This document shows, one piece after another, positions 24,672 through 33,651 of a stretch of DNA of 64,000 bases; position 1 is the stretch's first letter; each line of letters starts with the position of its first letter. Origin of the DNA: Streptomyces sp. ICC1 (lineage in GTDB: Bacteria > Actinomycetota > Actinomycetes > Streptomycetales > Streptomycetaceae); assembly GCF_003287935.1 (NCBI RefSeq), contig NZ_CP030287.1, forward strand, positions 6,351,227 to 6,415,226. The letters run 5' to 3'. Position numbers and translations under genes: made by a program. The notes under the pieces were generated by a model. The model was not told the DNA's origin. It saw nothing but the letters and a program-made list of their open reading frames with translations, and did not search any database.

Positions 24672-26102
24672 ATGCGCCGTTCCAAAATCGTCTGCACGCT
24701 GGGCCCCGCCGTCGACTCTTACGAGCAGCTGAAAGCGCTCGTAGAGGCCGGTATGAACGTGGCCCGATTCAACTTCAGCCACGGCTCCCAGGCAGAGCAC
24801 CAGGAGCGGTACGACCGCGTCCGGAAGGTTTCCGCGGACACGGGCCGTGCGGTCGGCGTCCTCGCCGACCTCCAGGGCCCGAAGATCCGCCTGGAAACCT
24901 TCGCCGAGGGTCCCGTCGAGCTCGTCCGCGGTGACGAGTTCACCATCACCACCGAGGACGTCCCGGGCGACAAGTCCATCTGCGGAACCACCTACAAGGG
25001 TCTGCCGGGCGACGTCTCCAAGGGCGACCAGATCCTGATCAACGACGGCAACGTCGAGCTCCGGGTGACCGAGGTCGAGGGCCCCCGGGTCCGGACCATC
25101 GTCATCGAGGGCGGTGTCATCTCGGACCACAAGGGCATCAACCTGCCGGGTGCCGCCGTCAACGTCCCCGCCCTGTCGGAGAAGGACGTCGACGACCTCC
25201 GCTTCGCCCTGCGGATGGGCTGCGACATGGTCGCCCTCTCCTTCGTTCGTGACGCCGACGACGTCAAGGACGTCCACAAGGTCATGGACGAGGTGGGCCG
25301 CCGGGTCCCCGTCATCGCCAAGGTCGAGAAGCCCCAGGCCGTCGCCAACATGGAGGGCGTCGTCGCCGCCTTCGACGCGGTCATGGTGGCCCGTGGCGAC
25401 CTCGCCGTCGAGTACCCGCTCGAGAAGGTCCCGATGGTGCAGAAGCGCCTCGTGGAGATGTGCCGCCGCAACGCCAAGCCGGTGATCGTCGCGACCCAGA
25501 TGATGGAGTCGATGATCACCAACTCGCGTCCGACGCGCGCGGAGGCGTCCGACGTCGCCAACGCGATCCTCGACGGCGCGGACGCGGTCATGCTGTCGGC
25601 CGAGTCCTCGGTCGGCGCCTACCCGATCGAGACCGTCAAGACGATGTCGAAGATCGTCGAGGCGGCCGAGGAGGAGCTCCTGTCCAAGGGCCTCCAGCCG
25701 CTGGTCCCGGGCAAGAAGCCCCGTACCCAGGGCGGCTCCGTCGCCCGCGCGGCCTGCGAGATCGCGGACTTCCTCGACGGCAAGGCCCTGGTCGCCTTCA
25801 CCCACTCCGGTGACACCGCCCGCCGGCTCTCGCGCTACCGCGCGATCCAGCCCATCCTGGCCTTCACCACGGACGAGGGCACCCGCAACCAGCTCACCCT
25901 GAGCTGGGGCGTCGAGTCCTACGTCGTCCCGCACGTGGACAACACCGACTCCATGGTCGACCTCGTGGACGCCGAGCTGCTCAAGCTGGGCCGCTACAAC
26001 ACGGGCGACACCATGATCGTCACCGCCGGTTCGCCCCCCGGCGTCCCGGGCACGACCAACATGGTCCGCGTCCACCACCTGGGCGGCGGCGCCCGCGACT
26101 GA
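24672..26102 (+). CDS. pyk: Pyruvate kinase
   Basis: 476 aa. It starts MRRSKIVCTLGPAVDS with the substrate-binding NFSHGSQAEH and the ADLQGPKIR turn. Catalytic and metal segments include VIAKVEKPQAV, MVARGDLAVEYP, ATQMMESMI and the DGADAVMLSAESSVGAYP signature. It converts phosphoenolpyruvate + ADP to pyruvate + ATP. TAGGAT (24659-24664) lies 8 bases before the ATG and no ribosome site is visible, so a leaderless transcript separate from ackA is likely. Confidence 0.95.
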   Translation: MRRSKIVCTLGPAVDSYEQLKALVEAGMNVARFNFSHGSQAEHQERYDRVRKVSADTGRAVGVLADLQGPKIRLETFAEGPVELVRGDEFTITTEDVPGDKSICGTTYKGLPGDVSKGDQILINDGNVELRVTEVEGPRVRTIVIEGGVISDHKGINLPGAAVNVPALSEKDVDDLRFALRMGCDMVALSFVRDADDVKDVHKVMDEVGRRVPVIAKVEKPQAVANMEGVVAAFDAVMVARGDLAVEYPLEKVPMVQKRLVEMCRRNAKPVIVATQMMESMITNSRPTRAEASDVANAILDGADAVMLSAESSVGAYPIETVKTMSKIVEAAEEELLSKGLQPLVPGKKPRTQGGSVARAACEIADFLDGKALVAFTHSGDTARRLSRYRAIQPILAFTTDEGTRNQLTLSWGVESYVVPHVDNTDSMVDLVDAELLKLGRYNTGDTMIVTAGSPPGVPGTTNMVRVHHLGGGARD

Positions 26103-26144
26103 CGTCGCCCGCGACCGCACCGCTTGAAACTCTGCCGCACAGAG

Positions 26145-26195
26145 ACCGAGGGCGGCACCCCGGATCCACGAAGGATCCGGGGTGCCGCCCTCGGT
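26145..26195. terminator. 23-bp perfect hairpin between convergent genes
   Basis: 26145-26167 (ACCGAGGGCGGCACC then CCGGATCC) pairs without mismatch with 26173-26195 around the loop ACGAA. It sits between pyk (+) and the secreted-protein gene (-) and should terminate both. Confidence 0.85.
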
Positions 26196-26223
26196 GCGTG
26201 CGGCCGCGCGAGGCCGTACGCGC

Positions 26224-27543
26224 TTACTCGGCCGGGCCGATGTAGTTCTTGAGGCCCGGCACGGTCAGGGTGCCGCCGAACTGGCCGGCCTGGACGACCT
26301 TGGCATTCGTGAAGAACGCGAAGGGGACGTTCAGCGGCGGCGGGCTGTCCGGGGTGAACTCGATCGGGATCAGCCCGAAGAGGTTGCCCGTGAGGCTCTC
26401 GGTGTACATCGTCACCTTGGCCCCGCGGATCTTCGAGGTCGAACCCGGACGGGACTTCAGGTGCGCGACCTGGGAGCCCTTGCCGACCGTCTGGTACAGG
26501 TCCTTGATGTCCAGCGAGTCCGCCGTGAACTTCAGGACCTTCTTGGTCTTGCCGCCCGCCGTCTTCACCTCGACGATGCCCTCGTAGTCCAGGCCGTAGA
26601 GGGTCAGCAGCGAGCTGTCGAGGTACCAGGGCTCGTCGGGGAGGAGCGGGATGCCCTGCTCCAGCTCGGCGTCGGCCAGGGCCTTGGCGTCGTGGGTCGG
26701 GCAGGGGAAGGGCTGCTTCCCGTCCGCGTCCTTCCCGTCCGACGCCTTGTCCTTGTCCTTGTCCTCAGCCTTGTCCTCGTCCTCGGCGCCGCCGGTCTCG
26801 TCCTTCGGCGTGGCCTCGGTGTCCTTGACCTCGTCGGAGAGCTCCGAGACCTCGGCGCCCGCCCGCTTCGCGGCGTCGCGGATCGCGTCCGCGGCCGGGT
26901 CCGGCGCGGTGGCCGCGGGCTTGTCCGCCGGCTTCGGGGCCGTCGGGGCGGGCGTGGTCGGGGCGGGCGCGTCGGGATCGTTGCGCAGCGGCTTGCCGAG
27001 CTCGTCGAAGAAGCCCTTGATCGCGTCGCCGACGCCCAGCGGGTCCAGCGGGTTGGTGGCCTTGGCCGCCGCGGCGGGTGCCGCCGGAGCCTCGGCCTGC
27101 TGGGCGGCCGGCTTCTCGGCGGGCTTGTCCGTGGGCTTCGCCGCCGGCTTGGACGCCGAGGGGCTGGCAGTCGGGGAAGGCACCGCGGTGGGCGACTTGC
27201 CCGGTGAGGGCGTCGTCTCCGGGGTCTTCGAAGGGGTCTTGGACGGGGTCTTGGAAGGCGTCTTCGACGGCGACGGGGAGGCGGACTCCGCGGGCTCGTC
27301 GGACCGCGTCACGCACGGTCCGGGCGCGAAGGGGATCTCCTTTTCGTCGGCCACGGCCAGCTTCGGCGCCATTCCCATGCCGACGAAGACCGCGGTCGGC
27401 ATCGCCGCCAGCGCCATCGTCTTGCCGACGGGTATGTGGAACTTGGTCAGCAGCGACTTCCTGGGCGCCGCGTGGCGCGGGCCCTTCCTCTCACGGGACT
27501 CCGCACCCGGGGCCTCGCCCCGCTGCGTTTCGTCACCCCGCAC
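26224..27543 (-). CDS. Large secreted or anchored hypothetical protein (DUF6230/DUF6114 operon)
   Basis: About 439 aa. I chose the GTG at 27543 because GGGAGGAAC lies just upstream; it overlaps the DUF6114 stop by 11 bases. A basic N-terminus and one hydrophobic segment (GKTMALAAMPTAVFVGMGMAP) act as signal or anchor. Then come a Ser/Pro/Thr/Lys low-complexity region with KTPSKTPSKTPSKTP repeats, Ala/Pro/Lys stretches and an acidic EDEDKAEDKDKDKAS patch. A folded C-terminal domain (about 290-439: LYGLDYEGIVEVKTAGGKTK, AKVTMYTESLTGNLFGLIP) ends it. Part resembles DUF6230 in strand pattern. Function unknown; surface exposed. Confidence 0.75.
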   Translation of the reverse strand: MRGDETQRGEAPGAESRERKGPRHAAPRKSLLTKFHIPVGKTMALAAMPTAVFVGMGMAPKLAVADEKEIPFAPGPCVTRSDEPAESASPSPSKTPSKTPSKTPSKTPETTPSPGKSPTAVPSPTASPSASKPAAKPTDKPAEKPAAQQAEAPAAPAAAAKATNPLDPLGVGDAIKGFFDELGKPLRNDPDAPAPTTPAPTAPKPADKPAATAPDPAADAIRDAAKRAGAEVSELSDEVKDTEATPKDETGGAEDEDKAEDKDKDKASDGKDADGKQPFPCPTHDAKALADAELEQGIPLLPDEPWYLDSSLLTLYGLDYEGIVEVKTAGGKTKKVLKFTADSLDIKDLYQTVGKGSQVAHLKSRPGSTSKIRGAKVTMYTESLTGNLFGLIPIEFTPDSPPPLNVPFAFFTNAKVVQAGQFGGTLTVPGLKNYIGPAE

Positions 27544-28105
27544 TGTTCCTCCCGCCATCGGCATGGGCAGTCGTCTCGCTCGCGTATGCCGTTTCCGTCG
27601 CACGGGGGCCCGGGATGCCCTGGGGGCCCGCCATCGCCTCGGTCTTGCCGAAGTCCACGGCCTGAGCCGTGTTCCCGGTGTCCGTCTCGTCCGCCGGCTT
27701 GCCCGGAACCCAGGCCAGCGCGAGACCGCCGCCGACCAGGGCGGGGATGAGGCCCAGACCGAAGCCGCCGAGGTTCGACACCGGCAGGGACACGAGCCCC
27801 AGCAGGATCGAGGCGACGCCCGCGAAGATCCGTACGCCCTGCTGGAACCAGAGCGTCAGCCCCAGCGTGATGAGGAGGACACCGATGATCAGCGAACCGG
27901 CACCGGCCGTCGTCGCCATCGCGATGGTGACGTTGCCGAGCCGGACGTCCGCGTACGGGAAGTACGCGATGGGAAAACCGGCGATGAGCGTGACCAGTCC
28001 GGCCCAGAAGGGGCGGTGACCGCTCCACGCATGGAAGCGGTAGTACACCATCGTGAGCCAGGCGTCGTCTTCGGCGCGCACGTAAACCGGGGCCTGGGGG
28101 TTCAT
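27533..28105 (-). CDS. DUF6114 membrane protein
   Basis: 190 aa from the ATG at 28105 (AGGGAG 9 bases upstream). Four hydrophobic segments (about 28-50, 58-80, 85-107, 112-135) follow HAWSGHRPFWAGLVTLIAG, characteristic of DUF6114. The C-terminus is hydrophilic. DUF6114 genes accompany DUF6230 secreted proteins across Streptomyces; the pair is of unknown function, though DUF6230 members have been labelled cholesterol esterases without evidence I can see. Middle gene of a three-gene operon. Confidence 0.85.
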   Translation of the reverse strand: MNPQAPVYVRAEDDAWLTMVYYRFHAWSGHRPFWAGLVTLIAGFPIAYFPYADVRLGNVTIAMATTAGAGSLIIGVLLITLGLTLWFQQGVRIFAGVASILLGLVSLPVSNLGGFGLGLIPALVGGGLALAWVPGKPADETDTGNTAQAVDFGKTEAMAGPQGIPGPRATETAYASETTAHADGGRNSAG

Positions 28106-28219
28106 GGACAACAGCTCCCTGGAAACGGGTGGTACTGAGAACTATGTGGAGCCCGGACGGGCGGGCGACGGCGGCCGCGGCCGGCACCGCCCACCCGTCC
28201 GGTTATGCACCGGGAGCGA

Positions 28220-28861
28220 CTACTTCACGTCCTGGTAGCAGGGCTGGTCGCCACCGAGGAGGCGCAGCTTGAGGTCGGGCAGCTTGAAGGTGCCCGCCGT
28301 CGTCGCCCACGCCTTCTGGCGCACGTTCGACAGCACCGCGCGGTCCGCACGCTGCGAGAACGCGTACGGGCTGGCGACCGTGCCGGCCTGCGGCTTGGTC
28401 TTGTGGCTCGCGTCGCCGACGGCGATGCCGATGTCCAGGTTGGTGAACTCGGCGTCGGTGTCGAGCTCGGCAACATCCAGGTAGATGTTGTCGGCCACCG
28501 CGGGCTTGCCCGGCTTGGTGCCCGTCTGCAGCTTCAGCGTGATGTTGCCGAGCGGCGTCGGGGTGACCAGCGACTGGCACATGTTGGTGATCTCGGCGTG
28601 GCTGAACCCGGAGATGGTGACCGGGTGGTGCTGCACATTGCCCTTGAGGTCGTGACCCTCGGCAATGCCGCCGTACTGGATCAGGTTCTGACCGTCGAGC
28701 TTGTCGGCCGAAACCTTGAAGTCCTGGCCCGAGACGGCGAAGGAAGCCGCGAGGGCACCCTGCGCCAGACCCACACCGACCACGGCCGTGGCCGCGATGC
28801 TCGGAACCATGACGAGCGCGAAGCGCTTCCATCTGGTCCCGCCACGAATCTGAGAACTCAT
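28220..28861 (-). CDS. DUF6230 secreted protein
   Basis: 213 aa. Signal peptide: RWKRFALVMVPSIAATAVVGVGLAQGALAASFAV. The mature part is beta-rich (FKVSADKLDGQNLIQYGGIA, NITLKLQTGTKPGKPAVADN) with two Cys (NMCQSL and QPCYQDVK) that may form a disulfide. No lipase GxSxG motif is visible, so the old cholesterol-esterase label is not supported. First gene of the operon, started by GGAGGAACGA. Confidence 0.85.
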   Translation of the reverse strand: MSSQIRGGTRWKRFALVMVPSIAATAVVGVGLAQGALAASFAVSGQDFKVSADKLDGQNLIQYGGIAEGHDLKGNVQHHPVTISGFSHAEITNMCQSLVTPTPLGNITLKLQTGTKPGKPAVADNIYLDVAELDTDAEFTNLDIGIAVGDASHKTKPQAGTVASPYAFSQRADRAVLSNVRQKAWATTAGTFKLPDLKLRLLGGDQPCYQDVK

Positions 28862-29205
28862 TTCGTTCCTCCTTCTCGGACGTACATCTCCGGTCCGGGC
28901 GGTGCCCGTCCTGGGATGGGAGAAGTGCTACGTCCTCGGGAAGGAGCGCAAGCGAGCGGGCCGCGGCAGAGCCGCGTCCGGTACACCGGCGTTCACCCCC
29001 GAGCGACAACCACTTGGCCACGCGTTCGCGCAACCTCGGGACAGGCTCCGCCGCGTGACGAAGACCCCCCTGTCCCACGGCCGGTGCCACTGCCACCGAC
29101 CGGCCCGGTGGGGACCCTCCACCGCGGCTCCGGATGAGCGGCTCTGCGGGAAGGACCGAGCGTCGCCGATCGTGGTCCATTCGCGGCCGGGGCACAAGGG
29201 GGTTC

Positions 29206-29221
29206 GTTACTGGCGGGTAAC
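29206..29221. promoter_or_regulatory. Palindromic operator-like site upstream of DUF6230
   Basis: GTTAC-TGGCGG-GTAAC, half-sites of 5 bp, about 345 bases upstream of the DUF6230 start in an otherwise empty 602-base gap (28862-29463). A related core, TACCGGCGGGTA, occurs at 30732-30743 just before the TetR gene, suggesting one regulator sees both (inference). The gap otherwise holds AT-richer DNA from 29220 and the hairpin at 29336-29390. Confidence 0.4.
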
Positions 29222-29335
29222 GGCCAGATAACCTAAGGAAGACCTGCTGCCGTCGGGCCGCAACACAGGGTGTCACCAAGGGCCACGACAGATCGGGGGA
29301 AGAGTGAACACACCGGACAGATCACGGGGTTCGAT

Positions 29336-29390
29336 TTACTGCGAGTAACAGCGGCCGCGATTGCCAAGTTTTGGCAAAGCGCGGCCGCTG
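29336..29390. terminator. Strong stem-loop with adjoining TTACT palindrome
   Basis: 29349-29390 folds as CAGCGGCCGCG-N8-GTTT-N8-CGCGGCCGCTG, with TTGCCAA/TGGCAA extending the stem to about 19 bp with one mismatch. It is immediately preceded by TTACTGCGAGTAA (29336-29348). Lying 75 bases beyond the thioredoxin-like gene stop, it is probably that gene's terminator; followed by TTTGTCTGTGTG on the plus strand, it could also serve rightward. Confidence 0.55.
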
Positions 29391-29463
29391 TTTGTCTGTG
29401 TGTCAATAAATCTCCGGCGCCGGACGAGCGCCGGACAAGCGCCGGACCGGCATCGCGCCGGTG

Positions 29464-30468
29464 CTAGAACAGCACGCGCGCGAGCGCCGTCCGCGCCGAC
29501 GTCACGAGCGGACTGTCCGGCCCGACGGCCTCGAACATCTGGAGCAGGCGCACCCGTACGGCATCGCGGTCGTCACCGAACGTCACGCGTACGGTGTCCA
29601 CCAGGCGCGCGAAGGCGTCCGCCACGTGCCCGCCGGCGAGGTCCAGGTCGGCGGCGGCGATCTGCGCCGCCGGATCGCGCGGGTTCTCGGCCGCCGCGGT
29701 ACGCACCGCCTGCGGGTCCATGCCCTTGACCCGGGCGAAGAGTTCGGCCTGGGCCAGGCCCAGCTTGGCGTCGCTGTTGCCGGGGTCGGCGGCCAGTACG
29801 TCCTGGTAGGCGCGCACCGCTCCGTCCAGGTCGTCGGCGTCCAGCGCCTCGACCGCCGCGTCCAGCAGCGCGTCGTACGGGCCGACCGGCTCCTCGTCGG
29901 ATTCCGGCCGTGCGCCCGTGCCGGCGCCCTCGGCGGCGGGGTCCACCGCGACGCCGATGACCCCGAAGCGCTCCTCGGCGACCTGCACCAGCTGGGCCAG
30001 GACCGCCCGGACCTCGTCCTCGGGCGCGAAGTCCTGGAACAGGGGCATCGCCTGGCCCGCGACGAGCGCGAACACGGCCGGGAGGGCCTGGATGCGGAAC
30101 TCTCGGATCAGGTTCTGGCTGGCCGCCGCGTCCAGGGCGGCCAGGGCCAGGCGCCCGTTCGCCTCGACCGTGAGCCGCTCCAGCAGCAGGCTCAGCTCGC
30201 GGCCCTGCTCGAAGCCGTCGGCGCGGAAGTCGAGGATGACCGGAACCTCGCCCGAGAGCGGGACGACATGGCTCTCGAACTGGGTCTCATCGGTGTCGAA
30301 GACGAGCGCGGACGGCGGGAGGGCCCCGGCGGACGCGGGCGCGCCGCCCTGAGCGGCCTTCCGGGCCGACTCGGCCCGGGCCTGCTCGGCCTTCGCCTTG
30401 GCCTCGGCGGCCGCCTTCACCGCGGCGAGGTCGACGACGCCGCTCATGGACATGTTTCTGGGCTGCAT
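29464..30468 (-). CDS. Thioredoxin-fold/TPR co-chaperone-like protein (YbbN/CnoX type) without CXXC
   Basis: 334 aa. The N-terminus is a charged Ala/Lys helix. The thioredoxin domain (about 55-165) has VPVILDFRADGFEQGRELSL where WCGPC would be, so no redox cysteines remain. TPR-like helices follow (about 210-334: AVEALDADDLDGAVRAYQDV, GNSDAKLGLAQAELFARVKG). This is the YbbN/CnoX architecture, which protects unfolded proteins and hands them to chaperonins. Start by GGGGGAGGAT. Conserved in Streptomyces near pyk and icmA. Confidence 0.85.
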   Translation of the reverse strand: MQPRNMSMSGVVDLAAVKAAAEAKAKAEQARAESARKAAQGGAPASAGALPPSALVFDTDETQFESHVVPLSGEVPVILDFRADGFEQGRELSLLLERLTVEANGRLALAALDAAASQNLIREFRIQALPAVFALVAGQAMPLFQDFAPEDEVRAVLAQLVQVAEERFGVIGVAVDPAAEGAGTGARPESDEEPVGPYDALLDAAVEALDADDLDGAVRAYQDVLAADPGNSDAKLGLAQAELFARVKGMDPQAVRTAAAENPRDPAAQIAAADLDLAGGHVADAFARLVDTVRVTFGDDRDAVRVRLLQMFEAVGPDSPLVTSARTALARVLF

Positions 30469-30646
30469 GCGTACATCCTCCCCCGTGCTCGCGTGCCGAC
30501 GAAAAAGATCGGCCGAAACGAACCGATCGCGGTACCGGGCGTGCGGTTCCGCCGCACTCCCGGTGCCGTTCGTGCTCTGCGTGCTCTACGTGCTGTGGCG
30601 CCGGGTCCCCACCTGGCGCCGGTAGCTCTTCGCGTGGTTGTCGCTC

Positions 30647-30669
30647 TTACGCTACGAGTCGTAGCGTAA
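30647..30669. promoter_or_regulatory. 23-bp perfect palindrome (TetR operator candidate)
   Basis: TTACGCTACGA-G-TCGTAGCGTAA: 11-bp arms with a single central base and no mismatch, in the gap between the thioredoxin-like gene and the tetR gene (75 bases before the latter). Arm length and symmetry are typical of TetR dimers. A second element TACC-GGCG-GGTA abuts the tetR start codon. Confidence 0.7.
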
Positions 30670-30743
30670 CTCCCTTCACCCGCCCGCGCCCCGTGATCTG
30701 AAGCACACCTCCGGGGCCCGCGGCGGTTCCCCTACCGGCGGGT

Positions 30744-31418
30744 ATGGTCTCGGCCATGCGCAACCCCAGCTCAGACACCCCGCCCCCGCCCGGCCGCACC
30801 GGCCGCCCGCGCAGCGCGGCGGCGGACGCCGCGATCCTGGCCGCGACGCGGGACGCGCTGGTGGAGCTGGGATGGTCGAAGCTGACGATGGGGGACGTCT
30901 CGGCCCGGGCCGGCGTCGCGAAGACCACGCTCTACCGGCGCTGGTCCGGCAAGAGCGAGCTGGTCGTGGACGCCGTGGCCGAGCTCTTCGACTCCCTCGA
31001 ACTGCCCGACCGGGGCTCGCTCGAGGCCGACATCGAGTACGTGGTGCTCCGGTTCGCGGAGCTGCTGCGGCGCCCGGAGGCCCGGACGGCCCTGATGGCG
31101 GTCGTCGCCGAGTCCACCCGGGACGATGCCCTGCGCGACCGGATCCGGTCGGCGATCGTGGACCGGCAGAAACGTCTCGTCGTCCTGGGTCGCGAACGGG
31201 CGCAGGCCCGGGGCGAACTTCCCTACGAGGAGGACGAGTCCCTCGCCGGCCGCACCACCGACCTGATCTTCGACGTGATCGCGGGCACGGTCGTGCACCG
31301 CGCGCTGGTCAGCTCCGAGCCGGTGGACGAGCTGTGGGTGGCCACGTTCACCGCGCTGCTCATGCACGGCCTCCAGGGTTCCGCCGGCGGCCCTTCCGGC
31401 CCCGCGCCGGCGGGGTGA
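30744..31418 (+). CDS. TetR-family transcriptional regulator
   Basis: 224 aa (ATG at 30744, or 30756 giving MRNPSSD). HTH near residues 27-70: AILAATRDALVELGWSKLTM, GDVSARAGVAKTTLYRRWSG, KSELVVDAV. The ligand domain is of the TetR_C type common beside acyl-CoA or membrane-lipid genes (FDVIAGTVVHRALVSSEP). It probably represses itself through the 30647-30669 palindrome. Its 3' end overlaps the convergent EF-G-like gene by 59 bases. Confidence 0.9.
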   Translation: MVSAMRNPSSDTPPPPGRTGRPRSAAADAAILAATRDALVELGWSKLTMGDVSARAGVAKTTLYRRWSGKSELVVDAVAELFDSLELPDRGSLEADIEYVVLRFAELLRRPEARTALMAVVAESTRDDALRDRIRSAIVDRQKRLVVLGRERAQARGELPYEEDESLAGRTTDLIFDVIAGTVVHRALVSSEPVDELWVATFTALLMHGLQGSAGGPSGPAPAG

Positions 31419-31908
31419 GCACCGCGGGCCCGCCGCCGTCCGACAGCGGCAGGAACTCCGGGGACCAGGCCGGGGCCGACCGGATCAGCGCCTCCGAGCG
31501 CGGGTTGTGGCCCGGCCAGGGCCTGGGACGGCCCGGCCAGTCGGCCCACCGCAGGCTGTCGGCCTCCTCCGGCGGCAGCAGCCCCGAGGCCACCAGGGCC
31601 GCGCGGCCCGCCTCCAGTCCGGCCAGCCGGTAGCCGTACTCGGAGGAGTCCACGTCGTGGAACCGGGCGTCGGTGAGCAGCACCGAGGCCGCCACCCCGT
31701 CCAGCCCGCGCACGATGCCCGCCCGCACGCAGGGCACGTAGAACTCGGGCAGCAGCGCGGCCGGCACGGCGTTCAGGACCTCGGTCAGCCCGTCCCGGCC
31801 GGGCGGCTCGAAGTCGGCGGCGATGTACGCGTACGGCCCGCAGTTGGTCTGCATGAGCACGCGGGCGCTCACCCCGTACACGGGAACGGGAAGGCGGCGG
31901 CCGGTCAT
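31360..31908 (-). CDS. Stand-alone EF-G domain IV-like protein
   Basis: 182 aa from the ATG at 31908 (AAGGTGG 6 bases upstream). Residues about 25-115 follow elongation factor G domain IV: CGPYAYIAADFEPP, LLPEFYVPCVRAGIVRGLDG and TDARFHDVDSSEYGYRLAG correspond to the YIPAVEKGI and YHDVDSSE segments of EF-G. There is no GTPase domain. The tail is Arg/Pro-rich and lies over the tetR end. Such orphan domains occur in Streptomyces; a role in ribosome binding is only a guess. Confidence 0.7.
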   Translation of the reverse strand: MTGRRLPVPVYGVSARVLMQTNCGPYAYIAADFEPPGRDGLTEVLNAVPAALLPEFYVPCVRAGIVRGLDGVAASVLLTDARFHDVDSSEYGYRLAGLEAGRAALVASGLLPPEEADSLRWADWPGRPRPWPGHNPRSEALIRSAPAWSPEFLPLSDGGGPAVLTPPARGRKGRRRNPGGRA

Positions 31909-31942
31909 GGCCGCCACCTTAGGGCCAGGGGGTGTCTGGCCG

Positions 31943-33643
31943 TCAGAAGCCGGGCGGCTCCGTGTAGGTGCCCCACTCGTCCCGCAGCAGGTTGCAGATC
32001 TCGCCCATCGTGGCCTCGGCGCGGGCCGCGTCCAGCATGGCCGGGATCATGTTCGACCCGTCGCGGGCGGCGGCCAGCATGGCGTCCAGCGCCGACTTCA
32101 CCTTCGCCTCGTCACGGCCGGCCTTGCGCTCCGCGAGCTCGCGGACCTGTACGGTCTCCACCTCGTGGCTGACCCGCAGGATCTCCAGGTCGCCCGTGAC
32201 CGAGCCGTGGTGGCAGTTGACGCCGACGACCCGCTTGTCGCCCTTCTCCACCGAGCGCTGGTACTGGAAGGCCGATTCGGCGATCTCCCCGGTGAACCAG
32301 CCGTCCTCGATGCCGCGCAGGATGCCCGAGGTGATCGGGCCGATCGGGTGCTGCCCGTTCGGGTGGGCGCGCAGCCCGCGCTCCTTGATCTGCTCGAAGA
32401 TCTTCTCGGCGTCGGCCTCGATGCGGTCGGTGAGCTGCTCGACGTACCAGGAACCGCCCAGCGGGTCGGCCACGTTGGCCACGCCGGTCTCCTCCATCAG
32501 CACCTGCTGGGTGCGCAGGGCGATCTCGGCGGCCTGCTCGCTCGGCAGCGCGAGGGTCTCGTCGAGGGCGTTGGTGTGCAGCGAGTTGGTGCCGCCGAGG
32601 ACGGCCGCGAGGGCCTCCACCGCGGTGCGCACCACGTTGTTGTAGGGCTGCTGGGCGGTGAGGGAGACGCCGGCCGTCTGGGTGTGGAAGCGCAGCCACA
32701 TCGTCTTCTCGGACTTCGCCCCGTACACCTCCTTCATCCAGCGGGCCCAGATGCGGCGGGCGGCGCGGAACTTGGCGATCTCCTCGAAGAAGTCGAGGTG
32801 CGCGTCGAAGAAGAAGGAGAGCCCGGACGCGAAGTGGTCCACGTCCAGCCCGCGCGAGAGGCCCAGCTCCACGTACCCGAAGCCGTCGGCGAGGGTGTAG
32901 GCGAGCTCCTGCGCGGCCGTGGCCCCGGCCTCGCGGATGTGGTAGCCGGAGACGGAGAGCGGCTTGTAGTCGGGGATGCCGTTCGCGCAGTACTCCATGA
33001 GGTCGCCGATGAGGCGCAGGTGCGGCTCGGGTTCGAAGAGCCACTCCTTCTGGGCGATGTACTCCTTGAAGATGTCGGTCTGGAGCGTCCCGTTGAGGAC
33101 GGCCGGATCGACGCCCTGGCGCTCGGCGGCGACGAGGTACATGCAGAAGGCGGGCACGGCGGGCCCGGAGATCGTCATCGAGGTGGTGACGTCGCCGAGC
33201 GGGATGTCCTTGAAGAGGACCTCCATGTCGGCGGCGGAGTCGATGGCGACCCCGCAGTGGCCGACCTCGCCCAGCGCGCGCGGGTCGTCGGAGTCCCGGC
33301 CCATGAGGGTCGGCATGTCGAAGGCGACGGAGAGCCCGCCGCCGCCGGCGGCCAGGATCATCTTGTAGCGCTCGTTGGTCTGCTCGGCGTTGCCGAAGCC
33401 GGCGAACTGCCGGATGGTCCAGGTCCGCCCCCGGTAGCCGGTGGCGTGCAGGCCCCGGGTGTAGGGGTACTCCCCCGGCCAGCCGATGCGCTCGAAGCCC
33501 TCGTACGCATCGCCGGGCCGCGGCCCGTAGACGGGATCGACGTCATCCCCGGAGAGCGTGGTGAAATCGGCCTCGCGCTTGCGGGCCTTGTCGTAACGGG
33601 CCTGCCAGCGACGGCGGCCTTCCTCGATGGCGTCAGCGTCCAT
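31943..33643 (-). CDS. icmA: Isobutyryl-CoA mutase large subunit
   Basis: 566 aa, exactly the length of known IcmA. It is the TIM-barrel substrate-binding half of a coenzyme B12 mutase without the cobalamin domain. Diagnostic active-site residues are F80 (TIRQFAGFG) and Q198 (IAQKEW), which in methylmalonyl-CoA mutase are Tyr and Arg. It interconverts isobutyryl-CoA and n-butyryl-CoA, linking valine catabolism with butyrate and polyketide precursors. The small B12-binding subunit IcmB is not in the window. The ATG sits 9 bases from a 24-bp palindrome. Confidence 0.93.
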   Translation of the reverse strand: MDADAIEEGRRRWQARYDKARKREADFTTLSGDDVDPVYGPRPGDAYEGFERIGWPGEYPYTRGLHATGYRGRTWTIRQFAGFGNAEQTNERYKMILAAGGGGLSVAFDMPTLMGRDSDDPRALGEVGHCGVAIDSAADMEVLFKDIPLGDVTTSMTISGPAVPAFCMYLVAAERQGVDPAVLNGTLQTDIFKEYIAQKEWLFEPEPHLRLIGDLMEYCANGIPDYKPLSVSGYHIREAGATAAQELAYTLADGFGYVELGLSRGLDVDHFASGLSFFFDAHLDFFEEIAKFRAARRIWARWMKEVYGAKSEKTMWLRFHTQTAGVSLTAQQPYNNVVRTAVEALAAVLGGTNSLHTNALDETLALPSEQAAEIALRTQQVLMEETGVANVADPLGGSWYVEQLTDRIEADAEKIFEQIKERGLRAHPNGQHPIGPITSGILRGIEDGWFTGEIAESAFQYQRSVEKGDKRVVGVNCHHGSVTGDLEILRVSHEVETVQVRELAERKAGRDEAKVKSALDAMLAAARDGSNMIPAMLDAARAEATMGEICNLLRDEWGTYTEPPGF

Positions 33644-33651
33644 ACCCGTGA

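Noticed and set aside
31943..33643. Methylmalonyl-CoA mutase large subunit
   Set aside because: Length of 566 aa, absence of a B12 domain and F80/Q198 in place of Tyr/Arg indicate isobutyryl-CoA mutase.
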